Counted from the first letter of the stretch, positions 35,626 to 45,137 are shown. The stretch is DNA of 64,000 bases from Bacillus sp. FSL H8-0547 (GCA_038002745.1 JBBODD010000001.1:1860001-1924000), one strand, 5' to 3'. Notes: a model not told the origin generated them from the letters alone. Translations and numbers: made by a program.

Positions 35626-37819
35626 TATGGCATTCATTCTGGTAATGATGGTGCTGACCTACGGAATCAGCGGTGTGTTTTCCGCTATAGGAAACGGAGA
35701 CAGATATTTATTCAAGAACTATTTTCAATCTGTTGAATATCAGGAACGGGTAAACTACTTTGCGAATCTTTTAAGTTTATATGAACTGAACGGCCTGACA
35801 AAAGAAGAAGCAAAAAAGAACGTCACCGTTTCTGCGGAAGAAATCGATGAACACCGCTACAGATACGGAAGTTTAAGCGAGCAGATGATGAATATTGAAG
35901 GACAGTATGATGCGGATATTTCAGCCGCCAAGGAAAACGGCAACACCGAGGTGGAAAAAGTCCTGACGGAAGAAAAGAATAAAAAGATTGCGGACATCAC
36001 CATGAATTTCAAAGATGATGAGCATGTCAGGGAAAAGATTCTGGCGGAAAAACAGAAAGAAATTGACCGGTTTTTTGAAGAAATCTATAAAGATCCTAAA
36101 CCGGAATTTGAAGCAATTAAAAACGAATTTTTCTATTATTTAAAAAGTATAGATTCAGAAGAGATTTACACGAACCTGCCATTATCCGCCAAGGATGATC
36201 CAAAAGCATTCTTAACTAAAAAAGACATGTATCATGTTGAGAACTATTCGGGAGCAAGAGGATATATTTATTCGACTGATGGTTTCAACTATTTCGGCAG
36301 CGGAGAAGTCATGAATTCATTTGACGGCCTGCAGGAGAAGAAATTCACCGGCCAGATCGCCCTGCCTAAAAACGCACCGTCAGACAGTGTAACCATGATT
36401 GAACTTCGTGATTTTCAAAAATCACAGACAATCTACTATGCACACTCTATAAGCGGAGTGCTGGCACTGATGATCAGTGTCCTCCTTTTAAAGAGACGCC
36501 GTCTGTTTGATCCGATTCTGAAAAGCGTCTGGTCTGACAGGTATAACCGCTTGCCGCTGGATGTCAGATTTGTGCTTGCCGGAATTGCGCTTATCGGGAG
36601 CTTAATTTCCCTGTTTGGAGTAATCGACTACTATCCGTTCCGCTATGGATACGAATGGCTCTATTCCTTTATCTTTCTGGTTTTAGGAGCATGCTTCATC
36701 TCTGCTCTGATCATTCAATCCTTCCTGCTTGTTCACCAAATTAAAAACGAAGGAAATCTGAAAAAAGAATGGAAAACGACTCTTCTTTACAGAATTTCAA
36801 AAGCGGTTGCAGATGCTTTTCTTATTCAAAAGGTCGGTATTCAGCTTGTCATTCTGCTCGGAATTGTATTTGGGTTTGGAATCGGCGTCGTTGCCGTTCT
36901 TTTTGAGCCTGCCTTTGTGCTCATTTACGTTCCTGCTTTCATCCTGCTCGGCATTCCGGCTGTGCTGTTTATGTTTAAGCGAATCGGCTATTTTAATCAG
37001 ATTGTCGCAAACTCGAATGAGATTATGCTCGGAAATCTGGAAACAGACCTGCCTGTAAAAGGGAAGTCAGCACTAGCAGCACTTGCGTCAAATATGAATG
37101 CTTTAAAGCACGGCGTGAAAACGTCGCAGCAGAAGCAGGTGAAAAGCGAGCGTCTGAAAACGGAACTGATTACAAATGTCAGCCATGATCTCAGAACACC
37201 GCTCACTTCGATTATCAGCTATACAGATCTCCTGAAAAATCCGGATCTCACCGATGATGAAAGAGCTTCCTATGTAGAAATCATTGACCGCAAGTCCCAG
37301 CGCCTGAAGATTTTGATTGAAGACTTATTTGAAGCTTCAAAGATGGCAAGCGGCAGCATCGAGCTTATCAAACAGAAGGTGGACGTCTCTCAGCTTTTGC
37401 AGCAGGCGCTTGCCGAGTACAACGAAGCGATCGGTGATTCAGGTCTGCATTTTCGGGTAACGTATCCGGATGAGCCGGTTTATGCGGTAGTCGATGGGCA
37501 GAAAATGTGGAGAGTGTTTGAAAATCTGATTGGCAACATCCTGAAATATTCTCTTGAGAACACGCGCGTTTATATTTCGATGAAACAGTCAGGCAGCCAG
37601 ACGGTCATCTCGTTTAAGAACGTTACGAAATACGAGCTGAGCGAGAATACGGATGAGCTTTTTGAAAGGTTTAAGCGCGGGGATTCATCACGTCATACAG
37701 AAGGATCGGGTCTTGGCCTGACGATCGCCAAATCCATTGTTGATTTGCATGGAGGCCAGCTTGAGATTGATGTTGATGGCGATCTTTTCAAGGTAACAAT
37801 GATGTTGGACGCGGTTTAG
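35603..37819 (+). CDS. Membrane sensor histidine kinase with large extracellular domain
   Basis: The 738-residue protein starts at TTG 35603 inside the regulator gene, with AAAGGTGG upstream. It has an N-terminal helix (about 9-27), a large charged extracellular domain (about 30-285, with a coiled-coil-like stretch near 95-160), then several membrane helices (about 285-300, 325-345, 355-380, 415-470). A HAMP-like segment leads to HisKA (ITNVSHDLRTPLTSI, His 528) and the HATPase domain (FENLIGNILKYS, GSGLGLTIAKSIVD). The multi-span middle resembles transporter-like sensor modules. The signal is unknown. Confidence 0.9.
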   Translation: MGTKWKNSMAFILVMMVLTYGISGVFSAIGNGDRYLFKNYFQSVEYQERVNYFANLLSLYELNGLTKEEAKKNVTVSAEEIDEHRYRYGSLSEQMMNIEGQYDADISAAKENGNTEVEKVLTEEKNKKIADITMNFKDDEHVREKILAEKQKEIDRFFEEIYKDPKPEFEAIKNEFFYYLKSIDSEEIYTNLPLSAKDDPKAFLTKKDMYHVENYSGARGYIYSTDGFNYFGSGEVMNSFDGLQEKKFTGQIALPKNAPSDSVTMIELRDFQKSQTIYYAHSISGVLALMISVLLLKRRRLFDPILKSVWSDRYNRLPLDVRFVLAGIALIGSLISLFGVIDYYPFRYGYEWLYSFIFLVLGACFISALIIQSFLLVHQIKNEGNLKKEWKTTLLYRISKAVADAFLIQKVGIQLVILLGIVFGFGIGVVAVLFEPAFVLIYVPAFILLGIPAVLFMFKRIGYFNQIVANSNEIMLGNLETDLPVKGKSALAALASNMNALKHGVKTSQQKQVKSERLKTELITNVSHDLRTPLTSIISYTDLLKNPDLTDDERASYVEIIDRKSQRLKILIEDLFEASKMASGSIELIKQKVDVSQLLQQALAEYNEAIGDSGLHFRVTYPDEPVYAVVDGQKMWRVFENLIGNILKYSLENTRVYISMKQSGSQTVISFKNVTKYELSENTDELFERFKRGDSSRHTEGSGLGLTIAKSIVDLHGGQLEIDVDGDLFKVTMMLDAV

Positions 37820-37855
37820 CACGAAGATCTGCTCAGTTGGGCCGCAGAGATACAT

Positions 37856-37966
37856 TTACTTGAAAAAATCCCCGTCTGACTTGAAAAAGAACCAGTATTA
37901 CATGAAAAACAAGGCATATTACTTGCCGTGCATACAGATTTACTTGAAATTTTCTAAATAACTTCC
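37856..37966. repeat. Degenerate 21-bp periodic repeat, five copies
   Basis: Units start at 37856, 37877, 37898, 37919 and 37940, each with TTACTTGAAAAA or a variant in the first half and unrelated bases in the second half. A remnant follows at 37961. The period equals about two helical turns. The same 21-bp period is seen in the 24239-25189 array, but with a different conserved half. Confidence 0.75.
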
Positions 37967-37967
37967 A

Positions 37968-38003
37968 AAAAACAGCCGGTCTCAAGTGAGACCGGCTGTT
38001 TTC
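37968..38003. terminator. Bidirectional terminator
   Basis: AACAGCCGGTCTCA (37971-37984) and TGAGACCGGCTGTT (37987-38000) are exact complements, flanked by A- and T-runs, between the kinase and the convergent amylase gene. Confidence 0.9.
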
Positions 38004-38007
38004 ATAT

Positions 38008-39474
38008 TTATTCTACATCTTCTTCCGGGCGTGCCCAGACGGATACACTCTGTCCATTTACAGGGAAAACCGCAAAGCCGTCGTCCTCAATGGCAATGTG
38101 CTCTTCGCGCGTGCCGGTCATGTCCACCCATACCTCGCCGGCGTGGTGTTCACCGACGCACATGCGTTTTTCGCCGTCATCTCCGTTTGAAATGACGACC
38201 GCACAGCCGGAACGCTCAAATTCATCTACACCGCGTCTGACCCAGCCGATGGTGTTCGGATGATCGAAGTAATCCTCCTGCTCGCCGTAGGCTCTTGTCT
38301 GCCTTACGTAAAGGAGCGGATCAATCGCTTCCCGTTTGCCGTCTATAGGGTTATCGCCGTCTATTCCGTAGTAATCACCGTAAAATACGCACGGGTAACC
38401 GTGCTCACGCAGCAGAATCAGCGCGTAGGCACTCTGTTTGAACCAGTCCTCCACCCATGACTCGAGTGCTTCATCCGGCTGTGAATCATGATTATCAACA
38501 AATGTGACCGCATGCTCCGGGTGTGATCCTACAAGCGTATCCTCAAAGATTGTTGAAAGGTCAAAATCCTTCCCTGACTTTGAAGCTTCATGCAGCTTGT
38601 AATGAAGAGACACATCAAAAAGACTCATATTGTAATTGATTTTATCAAGGAAATCCTGGCATGCTTTTAAGTCTGATTTCCAGAACTCCCCGACAAAAAA
38701 GAAGTCATCGCCGCGGTCTTCATACAATTCCTCTGCGAACCGGTGAACAAATTCATGGTTGATGTGCTTAATTGCATCGAGTCTGTAGCCGTTGCAGTTC
38801 AGTGTATCCGCCAGCCACTTGCCCCAAGAGATCATCTCATCCTGTACGGCCTGATTGTCATAATCAAGGTTTGCAAACATCAGATAGTCATAGTTTCCAA
38901 ACTCGCTGTCGACATTTTCATTCCAGTCTTTGTTGTCGCCGACGATTTTGAATACACCGATTTTATCATTCTTTGCATCATAATCTGTCCCGTTGAAGTG
39001 CTCGAAGTTCCACTCGAAATCAGAATATTTTCCTTTTCTTCCAGGGAAGGTGAATTTCGTCCAGCCTTCAATATTTTTAGGCTTAGACAGTTCCTCGGTC
39101 CGGTTTTCCCGGTCCACTTCAATGGCTTTAAACAGCTCGGTCTCATCAGCACCGGCTTTGTGGTTCATGACGAGGTCTACATATACATTAATGCCGACAT
39201 TATGGCACGCTTCAATGGCGGCGATCAGTTCTTTTTTCAGGCCGTATTTTGTACGGACGCTGCCCTTTTGATTAAACTCGCCGAGGTCATACAGATCATA
39301 GACGCCGTATCCGACATCATCCCCGGACTGCCCCTTTGTTACAGGCGGAATCCATACCGAGTCAATGCCCCTATCCTTCAGCTCAGGCGCAAGCTCTTTC
39401 AGTCTGTTCCAATGCGTTCCGGTCGGTCTGACATGCCATTCAAAAAACTGCATCATCGTGTGATTCTGTTCCAT
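38008..39474 (-). CDS. Cytoplasmic alpha-amylase (GH13_5)
   Basis: The 488-residue glycoside hydrolase family 13 protein begins MEQNHTMMQFFEWHV with no signal peptide, like E. coli AmyA, so it should act on cytoplasmic glycogen or maltodextrins. Catalytic residues are Asp 233 (GYRLDAIKHI), Glu 263 (FFVGEFWKSD) and Asp 330 (FVDNHDSQ); VYVDLVMNHKAGAD carries conserved region I and calcium-site residues. The C-terminal about 80 residues form the beta-sandwich domain C. AAGGGGAATT precedes ATG 39474. It is monocistronic. Secretion by another route is not suggested by sequence. Confidence 0.93.
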   Translation of the reverse strand: MEQNHTMMQFFEWHVRPTGTHWNRLKELAPELKDRGIDSVWIPPVTKGQSGDDVGYGVYDLYDLGEFNQKGSVRTKYGLKKELIAAIEACHNVGINVYVDLVMNHKAGADETELFKAIEVDRENRTEELSKPKNIEGWTKFTFPGRKGKYSDFEWNFEHFNGTDYDAKNDKIGVFKIVGDNKDWNENVDSEFGNYDYLMFANLDYDNQAVQDEMISWGKWLADTLNCNGYRLDAIKHINHEFVHRFAEELYEDRGDDFFFVGEFWKSDLKACQDFLDKINYNMSLFDVSLHYKLHEASKSGKDFDLSTIFEDTLVGSHPEHAVTFVDNHDSQPDEALESWVEDWFKQSAYALILLREHGYPCVFYGDYYGIDGDNPIDGKREAIDPLLYVRQTRAYGEQEDYFDHPNTIGWVRRGVDEFERSGCAVVISNGDDGEKRMCVGEHHAGEVWVDMTGTREEHIAIEDDGFAVFPVNGQSVSVWARPEEDVE

Positions 39475-39525
39475 CCCAAATTCCCCTTTTCTTGTGTTGT
39501 ATCTGTTATCCTACTTTCTACCCTA

Positions 39526-39580
39526 TATTTTTGAAAATGAAGCAGAATTTTTCAAAAAGAATATGCTCCGTTGGGGGAGC
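39526..39580. other. Inverted repeats upstream of the amylase and AbgT genes
   Basis: ATTTTTGAAAA (39527-39537) and TTTTCAAAAA (39549-39558) form an AT-rich inverted repeat; GCTCC/GGAGC (39565-39580) forms a second small hairpin. They lie between the two divergent genes and could be operator or leader structure. No family is recognised. Confidence 0.35.
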
Positions 39581-39680
39581 TGCGATTAAGCGCTTCCGTA
39601 AATGCTTTTCAAGGTTGCGTATGCAAAAGAAAACTTTATAATAAGAAATATTAAAATTTTCAGTATTCAGGAGGATGTCT

Positions 39681-41216
39681 ATGGAACCAGCTACATCATC
39701 AGTAGAAAACAGAAAGAACCGCGGCATCTTTAACCGGATGCTGGACGGAGTGGAAAAAGCAGGGAACAAGCTTCCCGATCCGGTCACCTTGTTTATTTTG
39801 TTTGCGGTGATTGTCATTCTCGCCTCACATCTTGCAGCTGTACTGGGTGTAAAGGCAGTGAATCCTGCCACGAAGGAAACGGTTGAGGCTGTCAGTCTTC
39901 TTACCAAGGAAGGCTTCCAGAAAATCATGACGAATATGGTGAAAAATTTCGCGGAATTCCCGCCGCTTGGTCTTGTGCTCGTGACCATGATCGGGGTTGG
40001 GCTTGCAGAAGGTGTCGGACTGATTTCAGCTCTTCTCCGAAAGCTCGTTCTCGGAGCGCCAAAGGGGATTATTACGTTTTCAATCGTATTTGCAGGTCTT
40101 CTTGCCAATATGGCAGGGGATGCAGGATTTATCGTGCTGCCTCCGATCGCTGCGCTAGTGTTCATGAGTGTCGGCAGGCATCCGATTGCAGGTATGGTCG
40201 TTGCTTATGCTTCTGTTGCAGGAGGATTCAGTGCGAACCTGATTGTGAATATGCTTGATGCCCTTCTTGCCGGCTTCACACAGTCAGCAGCGGAGATTGT
40301 TGACCCGGACTTCCAGACCAATCCTGCGATGAACTGGTATTTCCTTGCAGGGTCATGTTTATTCTTCGTTCCGCTTGCCATCTGGGTGACTGAAAAAATC
40401 GTAGAACCGCGTCTTCCCGAATACAAAGGACCGCGTATGCCGATGGACAAGCTGTCGCCTGAGGAAGCGAAAGGGCTCCGCTATGCGGGTGCTGCGACAC
40501 TTATTTTCCTGCTTCTTGTTGCCGTCACCATCGTTCCTGAAAACGGCTGGCTGAGAGGAGAAAACGGTGCGGTCATTATATCACCGTTTATGAATTCCCT
40601 TGTTCCGATCATCATGGGTCTCTTCCTGTTCCCGGCTCTTGCCTATGGAATAGCCACGAAATCCATCCAGTCGGATAAGGACATTGCACAGGAAATCGCC
40701 AAATCGCTCGGCACAATGGGCATGTACATGGCGATTGCCTTTTTCGCGGCCCAGTTTATTGCCTATTTCAACTGGAGCAACCTCGGAATCATCATGGCCA
40801 TATCGGGAGCTGATGTTCTTAAAGGCCTCGGACTTACCGGACTGCCGCTGCTGATTGGATTTATTCTCTTTTGCGGAACGCTGAACCTGTTTATCGCGAG
40901 TGCTTCAGCTAAATGGGCAATCGTCGGACCTGTCTTTGTTCCGATGTTCATGCTTCTTGGATATGACCCCGCCTTTACACAAGTGGCCTACCGGATCGGG
41001 GACAGCATCACAAACCCGATCACGCCGATGTTTGCCTACTTTGCCATCCTTCTTGCAGGTGCCAAAAAGTTTGATAAAAACATGGGTCTCGGTTCCCTTA
41101 TTTCCGTGATGCTTCCGTACACGATCTTTTTTGGTATTGCATGGATCCTTTTCTTTATTGCCTGGTACTACCTTGGAATTCCGCTCGGGCCGGGTGCTGA
41201 TATCTTTTTAAACTAA
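39681..41216 (+). CDS. AbgT-family transporter (p-aminobenzoyl-glutamate or related)
   Basis: From ATG 39681 (GGAGG six bases upstream; ATG 39675 is too close to it) the protein has 511 residues and about 12 to 13 membrane segments. Landmarks are LPDPVTLFILFAVIVI, FPPLGLVLVTMIGVGLAEGVGL, GDAGFIVLPPIAALVF and the C-terminal GDSITNPITPMFAYFAILLA, typical of AbgT. Known AbgT proteins import p-aminobenzoyl-glutamate or export sulfonamides and folate breakdown products. The next gene, 18 bases away, encodes an M20 amidohydrolase, so uptake followed by cleavage of an N-acyl amino acid is the natural reading. The true substrate is open. Confidence 0.92.
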   Translation: MEPATSSVENRKNRGIFNRMLDGVEKAGNKLPDPVTLFILFAVIVILASHLAAVLGVKAVNPATKETVEAVSLLTKEGFQKIMTNMVKNFAEFPPLGLVLVTMIGVGLAEGVGLISALLRKLVLGAPKGIITFSIVFAGLLANMAGDAGFIVLPPIAALVFMSVGRHPIAGMVVAYASVAGGFSANLIVNMLDALLAGFTQSAAEIVDPDFQTNPAMNWYFLAGSCLFFVPLAIWVTEKIVEPRLPEYKGPRMPMDKLSPEEAKGLRYAGAATLIFLLLVAVTIVPENGWLRGENGAVIISPFMNSLVPIIMGLFLFPALAYGIATKSIQSDKDIAQEIAKSLGTMGMYMAIAFFAAQFIAYFNWSNLGIIMAISGADVLKGLGLTGLPLLIGFILFCGTLNLFIASASAKWAIVGPVFVPMFMLLGYDPAFTQVAYRIGDSITNPITPMFAYFAILLAGAKKFDKNMGLGSLISVMLPYTIFFGIAWILFFIAWYYLGIPLGPGADIFLN

Positions 41217-41234
41217 TCAATAGGAGCTGAGCGC

Positions 41235-42518
41235 ATGTTTTCAAAAGAACGATTGCTGAAGGAACTGGATCAGACCCCTTCTTATGAAGGAATAGATCCC
41301 CTGGAGCTTGCAGAAAAACTGTCAGCCCTTTTTGATATAGGAAAAACACCAGAGGGAGGAATCACAAGATTTCCTTATACAGATGAAGAAAACAAAGCAA
41401 AGGCGCTGTTTCAGTCCTGGATGGAGGAAGCTGGTCTTGAGGTGAAGGAGGATGCTGTGGGCAACCTGTTCGGCATCCTTCGCGGAACGTCGCCTGAGCT
41501 TCCCGTTGTGATGACAGGCTCCCACCTCGACAGCGTGCCGAACGGAGGGGCGTTTGACGGTCCGCTTGGCTGCCTGAGCAGTCTGCTCGCCATGAAGGCC
41601 ATTGCAAAAAACGGCAAACTTAAGCGTTCCATTGAACTCGCGGTTTTTGTGGACGAAGAAGGAGCCAGATTTAAAAACGGCATTTTCGGAAGCCGGGCGA
41701 TGATGGGAGAAGCAGGCACCGAAGATTTCAAAGCATTTCACGATGAACAGGGAAACTCGTTATATGACGAAATGATCCGAAACGGCCATCAGCCTGAAAG
41801 GATAGCAGAGCACGTCAGAAATCCTAAACAAATCTATGCCTTCCTCGAGCTTCACATCGAGCAGGGAAAGCGGCTTGAATCAGAAGGGAAGGACATCGGC
41901 GTTGTCAGCGGCATTGCCGGTCCTTCCTGGACATCCTTCACATTTATCGGCGAAACGGACCACGCAGGGAACACGCCGATGGAGTTCCGGAAAGATACAG
42001 TAGCCGCAGCAGCCGAATTCATTTTGGCTGTTGAAAAAACCCCTCGCAGATTCAGCGAAACGGCTGTTGCGACAGTCGGCAAACTGAACGTTTTTCCAAA
42101 CGGCACAAACGTGATTTCCGGCCGGACAGAAGCAGTGGCAGATGTAAGGGATATCGACCGTGAGGCCCGGGATGCTGTGATACAATCAATGAAGAAAGCC
42201 TCACAGACCATTGCAGAATCCCGCGGTTTGACAGTTGAAATCAAAGACGGAATTTCCATTGCGCCGGTCATTGTCCCGGATGACATTCAGAACATCATCC
42301 GGCAGGCGGCAGAAAAAAGCGGCCTTTCAACGCTCTCACTGCCGAGCGGGGCAGGGCATGATGCGATGACACTTGGAAAGTATGTCCCGTCCGGTATGAT
42401 TTTCGTGCCGAGCCAAAACGGAAAAAGCCACTCTCCCGAAGAGTGGACCTCTTTGCCGGACTGTATCAAAGGGGTGCAGACAATAAAAGAATCCCTTCTG
42501 CAGCTTGCAGACAAATAG
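41235..42518 (+). CDS. M20-family amidohydrolase (N-carbamoyl amino acid hydrolase / AllC-like)
   Basis: The 427-residue zinc-dependent hydrolase starts at ATG 41235 after AGGAG. Metal ligands are visible in VVMTGSHLDSVPNGGAFDG (His 97, Asp 108 with Asp 99), VFVDEEGARFKNGIFGSRAM (Glu pair), FLELHIEQGKRLE and SGAGHDAMTLG. The dimerisation lid domain lies at about 212-330. Family members hydrolyse N-carbamoyl amino acids, allantoate, or ureidoglycine. Next to AbgT it could instead cleave aminobenzoyl-glutamate, as the M20 subunits AbgA/AbgB do. It is in one operon with the transporter and probably the TerD-like gene. Confidence 0.88.
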   Translation: MFSKERLLKELDQTPSYEGIDPLELAEKLSALFDIGKTPEGGITRFPYTDEENKAKALFQSWMEEAGLEVKEDAVGNLFGILRGTSPELPVVMTGSHLDSVPNGGAFDGPLGCLSSLLAMKAIAKNGKLKRSIELAVFVDEEGARFKNGIFGSRAMMGEAGTEDFKAFHDEQGNSLYDEMIRNGHQPERIAEHVRNPKQIYAFLELHIEQGKRLESEGKDIGVVSGIAGPSWTSFTFIGETDHAGNTPMEFRKDTVAAAAEFILAVEKTPRRFSETAVATVGKLNVFPNGTNVISGRTEAVADVRDIDREARDAVIQSMKKASQTIAESRGLTVEIKDGISIAPVIVPDDIQNIIRQAAEKSGLSTLSLPSGAGHDAMTLGKYVPSGMIFVPSQNGKSHSPEEWTSLPDCIKGVQTIKESLLQLADK

Positions 42519-42529
42519 GAGGAGAAAAC

Positions 42530-43690
42530 GTGCTGGTACAAAGGGGACAAAAAGCGGATGTCACGAAAGGAAAACAGATTGACCGTCTGACGGTCAGGCT
42601 GGGCTTTCGATCAGCAAGTCCGGATATGGAAATTGACGGAGCGGCTTTTCTGCTGGGAGAAAACGGAACATGCGGACAAGATGAGGATTTTATTTTTTAC
42701 GGACAGCATCTCAGCAGAAACGGAGCAGTGGAGCACTCTGCAGGAAGCGGAGGGAGTCAGGAAGAAGTGAAGATCTCCCTCTCCTCTCTCCCAGGTGATG
42801 TCCGGAAAATCGCGTTTACACTGACCATTCACGAAGGGGCTGAACGCGGCCATCATTTCAGGGATGTGAGCGGTATCTATCTTCAGGTTGCAGACGCCTC
42901 CGGTGCCGAGCTTATCCGGTTTGAATGCGGAGAAGAGCTTTCGCATGAAACGGCGATTGTGGCAGGCGAGCTTTATGCCCATAACGGAGAGTGGAAATTC
43001 AGCGCCATCGGCAGCGGCTTTCACAATGGCCTTGAAGGATTGTGCGCAAACTTCGGCATTGAGGTAAAAGACGAGCCGCAGGGAGAAGCAGCAGCCGCCA
43101 TAGAGGAACCGCCGGTTAAAGAGCCCGAACCCGTCCAGCCCCTTAAAATTAGCCTTGAAAAAAAGCAGACCGTTTCCATCAAAAAATCAGCAAGAGTTAC
43201 AACGGTCCTAAAATGGGACAGCAAAAAAGACCTCGACCTCTACTGCTTTTACGTCCTGAAAAACGGTGAGTCCGGAAAAGTCTACTATAAGGAACTCGGC
43301 AAAGCGAACCAGGCACCTTTCATCACACTTGACGGCGATTCGAAAATAGCAGGCAGTGAAACAATCATCATTCATAAACCTGAAGAGCTGCGCTACGCCC
43401 TTTTTGCCGCCTACAGCGCTATCTCAAACGGATTCGGCAGCTTCAAATCCATGAAAGCGCGGGCGGTCGTAGACAACCACCAGGGCCAGGTCGTCACAGC
43501 CCCTCTCTTTCACAAAAACTGGTTCTCCTACTGGGTCGCCATTGCCCACTTGGATTTCACCGATCCTGCCAGTATGAGCGTCAGCCATGTTGAAACCTAT
43601 TCAAAAGGCGGATCCGAACGGTCCCCCATGCTTTATCCGGACGGCACCTTTAAAATGGACGAAGGCCCAATCGAATTCAAACGAAACTAA
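42530..43690 (+). CDS. TerD/TerA-family stress protein
   Basis: The start is GTG 42530 with TAGGAGGAG six bases upstream, giving 386 residues. The N-terminal TerD domain (about 1-190) reads LVQRGQKADVTKG, RLGFRSASPDMEIDGAAFLL, EDFIFYGQHLSRNGA and LVSGIYLQVAD-like strands; calcium-binding acidic residues (DMEID, DEDF) are present. A Pro/Glu linker (about 180-200) joins a second beta-rich domain (VTTVLKWDSKKDLDLYCFYV) that resembles the TerA C-terminal unit. Ter proteins are linked to tellurite, phage and membrane stress; no terB, terC or terE is beside it. It lies 11 bases after the M20 gene. The operon ends at the terminator 43703-43735. Confidence 0.85.
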   Translation: MLVQRGQKADVTKGKQIDRLTVRLGFRSASPDMEIDGAAFLLGENGTCGQDEDFIFYGQHLSRNGAVEHSAGSGGSQEEVKISLSSLPGDVRKIAFTLTIHEGAERGHHFRDVSGIYLQVADASGAELIRFECGEELSHETAIVAGELYAHNGEWKFSAIGSGFHNGLEGLCANFGIEVKDEPQGEAAAAIEEPPVKEPEPVQPLKISLEKKQTVSIKKSARVTTVLKWDSKKDLDLYCFYVLKNGESGKVYYKELGKANQAPFITLDGDSKIAGSETIIIHKPEELRYALFAAYSAISNGFGSFKSMKARAVVDNHQGQVVTAPLFHKNWFSYWVAIAHLDFTDPASMSVSHVETYSKGGSERSPMLYPDGTFKMDEGPIEFKRN

Positions 43691-43702
43691 AGAAGAAAGT
43701 CC

Positions 43703-43735
43703 CATCCCGCATTTTAGGAACAATGCGGGATTTTC
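43703..43735 (+). terminator. Intrinsic terminator after the TerD-family gene
   Basis: TCCCGCATT (43705-43713) and AATGCGGGA (43722-43730) form a stem followed by four T. It separates the chromosomal core from the lipoprotein array. Confidence 0.82.
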
Positions 43736-43828
43736 TCATTTCTGGAAAAAAGAGATAATAAAGGAGTTTCATCACACATGGTACTGGGGAATTGGTATGT
43801 GTAAATTGTAAAATTTCGGGAGATTATC

Positions 43829-44431
43829 ATGCGATACTTTTATTGTTTAATGATTATTTTGATTGCTGCAGGCTGCTCAGAGGAAAAACTGCCTGATACG
43901 GAAGCTTTTAAGGGTGAGTTTACGCGGGGGTTCATAGCTTCTTCTGAAGAAACAACAGACGGGTACTACACATTTGAGTCAAAAACGAATGGGTATACAA
44001 TGCTGTTTCCTGTAAATGCAAAGGTTTCTGAAAGTGATTTCGAATCTCATGAAGATAAATACGAGACATTAAGTCTAGGAGAGAAAATAAAAAATCAGGA
44101 GACCTCTTATTATGTAAAAGTAACGTATGAAAAGGCACCGAACATAAGTGACATCGATGTACATCTGGAACAGCTGGCCATTACCTCCGGCTACAAAGGA
44201 AACTTTAAAAGAGAAGAATTCAATAATAATATTGTCTATTCTGCCAGAGAAAATAACGAACAAAAAGGCCTCTTTTATTATGTAGCCGTAATAAAAGCGA
44301 AAGAAACAGACCAATTAATTCGCTTAACGTTTGACAGCAGCTGCTCAAACGGAGAAACAGAGTGTAACGTAAATCCTAATGAATTAAATCAGAGGCTGAA
44401 GATCATTGTGCATTCCATTCAGTTCAAATGA
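43829..44431 (+). CDS. Array lipoprotein 1 (putative T7SS immunity lipoprotein)
   Basis: First of eleven tandem paralogues. GGGAG precedes ATG 43829. The 200-residue protein has a lipobox IAAGC with Cys 16, a short linker, and the family block EAFKGEFTRGF, then GYYTFESKTNGYTMLFPVNA. The rest is a compact alpha/beta domain, ending in a Cys pair (SSCSNGETECNV) and HSIQFK. It has the most diverged sequence of the array. Lipid-anchored on the outer face of the membrane, it fits a surface immunity role against the lipase-like protein encoded at 51478, but that is inference. Confidence 0.85.
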   Translation: MRYFYCLMIILIAAGCSEEKLPDTEAFKGEFTRGFIASSEETTDGYYTFESKTNGYTMLFPVNAKVSESDFESHEDKYETLSLGEKIKNQETSYYVKVTYEKAPNISDIDVHLEQLAITSGYKGNFKREEFNNNIVYSARENNEQKGLFYYVAVIKAKETDQLIRLTFDSSCSNGETECNVNPNELNQRLKIIVHSIQFK

Positions 44432-44467
44432 AATGTAAAGTCCAACCGGCTTCTGGCAGGAGAAACT

Positions 44468-45097
44468 ATGATAAAAAAGTTTATAAAACTGAACCTTGCC
44501 ATCATGCTGATTGTGACAGCCGGCTGCGGGACAGATTCAGACAAAACTGAAAAACAAAAATCCATTCCTGAAACAGAAGCATTCAAAAATGAATTTACAC
44601 GAGAATTCATGAAGTCAACTGAAGAAACAGTAGATGGATTTTACACCTTTGAGTCAAAAACCAAGGGGTATACAATGCTGTTTCCAGTAAATGCGATAAT
44701 CTCGACTATGGATTATGAACAGATTAAAACTTCATATGAGGCTCTAAGCTATAGTGAGGACGTAGATGAAGAGAACATTTCATACTTTATGACAGTAAAT
44801 TTTGAAGACAGTTCAGATACAGATGATATTCAAATAATCCTCTCAGATGTATCTGGTTATGAAGGAGAGTACAACGAATATACAAGAGCTAAAAAGACAA
44901 TATACTTTGGAGAAAAACGAAATGAAGAGGATGGTTATTATTCATATATAGCCTATATAAAATCTGATGCATCTAATAAAGCAGTAAGTCTTACTTACAA
45001 CAGTAATTGTTTAGACGGCGGAAATTCCTGTGAATTACCCGGTCCAGGAGAAAGAGAAAAAATAAAAAAAATTTTAGAGTCAGTAGAGTTTAAATGA
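44468..45097 (+). CDS. Array lipoprotein 2 (putative T7SS immunity lipoprotein)
   Basis: A 209-residue lipoprotein (lipobox VTAGC, Cys 20), ATG 44468 with AGGAG upstream. It shares STMDYEQIK and EALSYSE with array lipoprotein 5, to which its DNA is nearly identical over a long stretch; relative to that copy it lacks nine bases in the DDIQI-to-LSDVSG segment, an in-frame loss of three residues. The family blocks EAFKNEFTREF and GFYTFESKTKGYTMLFPVNA are intact. Function as for lipoprotein 1. Confidence 0.85.
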   Translation: MIKKFIKLNLAIMLIVTAGCGTDSDKTEKQKSIPETEAFKNEFTREFMKSTEETVDGFYTFESKTKGYTMLFPVNAIISTMDYEQIKTSYEALSYSEDVDEENISYFMTVNFEDSSDTDDIQIILSDVSGYEGEYNEYTRAKKTIYFGEKRNEEDGYYSYIAYIKSDASNKAVSLTYNSNCLDGGNSCELPGPGEREKIKKILESVEFK

Positions 45098-45137
45098 CAT
45101 GCAGATCCGCTCACTATTTTTTGACAGGAGCCTTATT

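Noticed and set aside
42443-42529. Upstream extension of the TerD-family gene
   Set aside because: It overlaps the M20 hydrolase end; GTG 42530 has a strong ribosome site.
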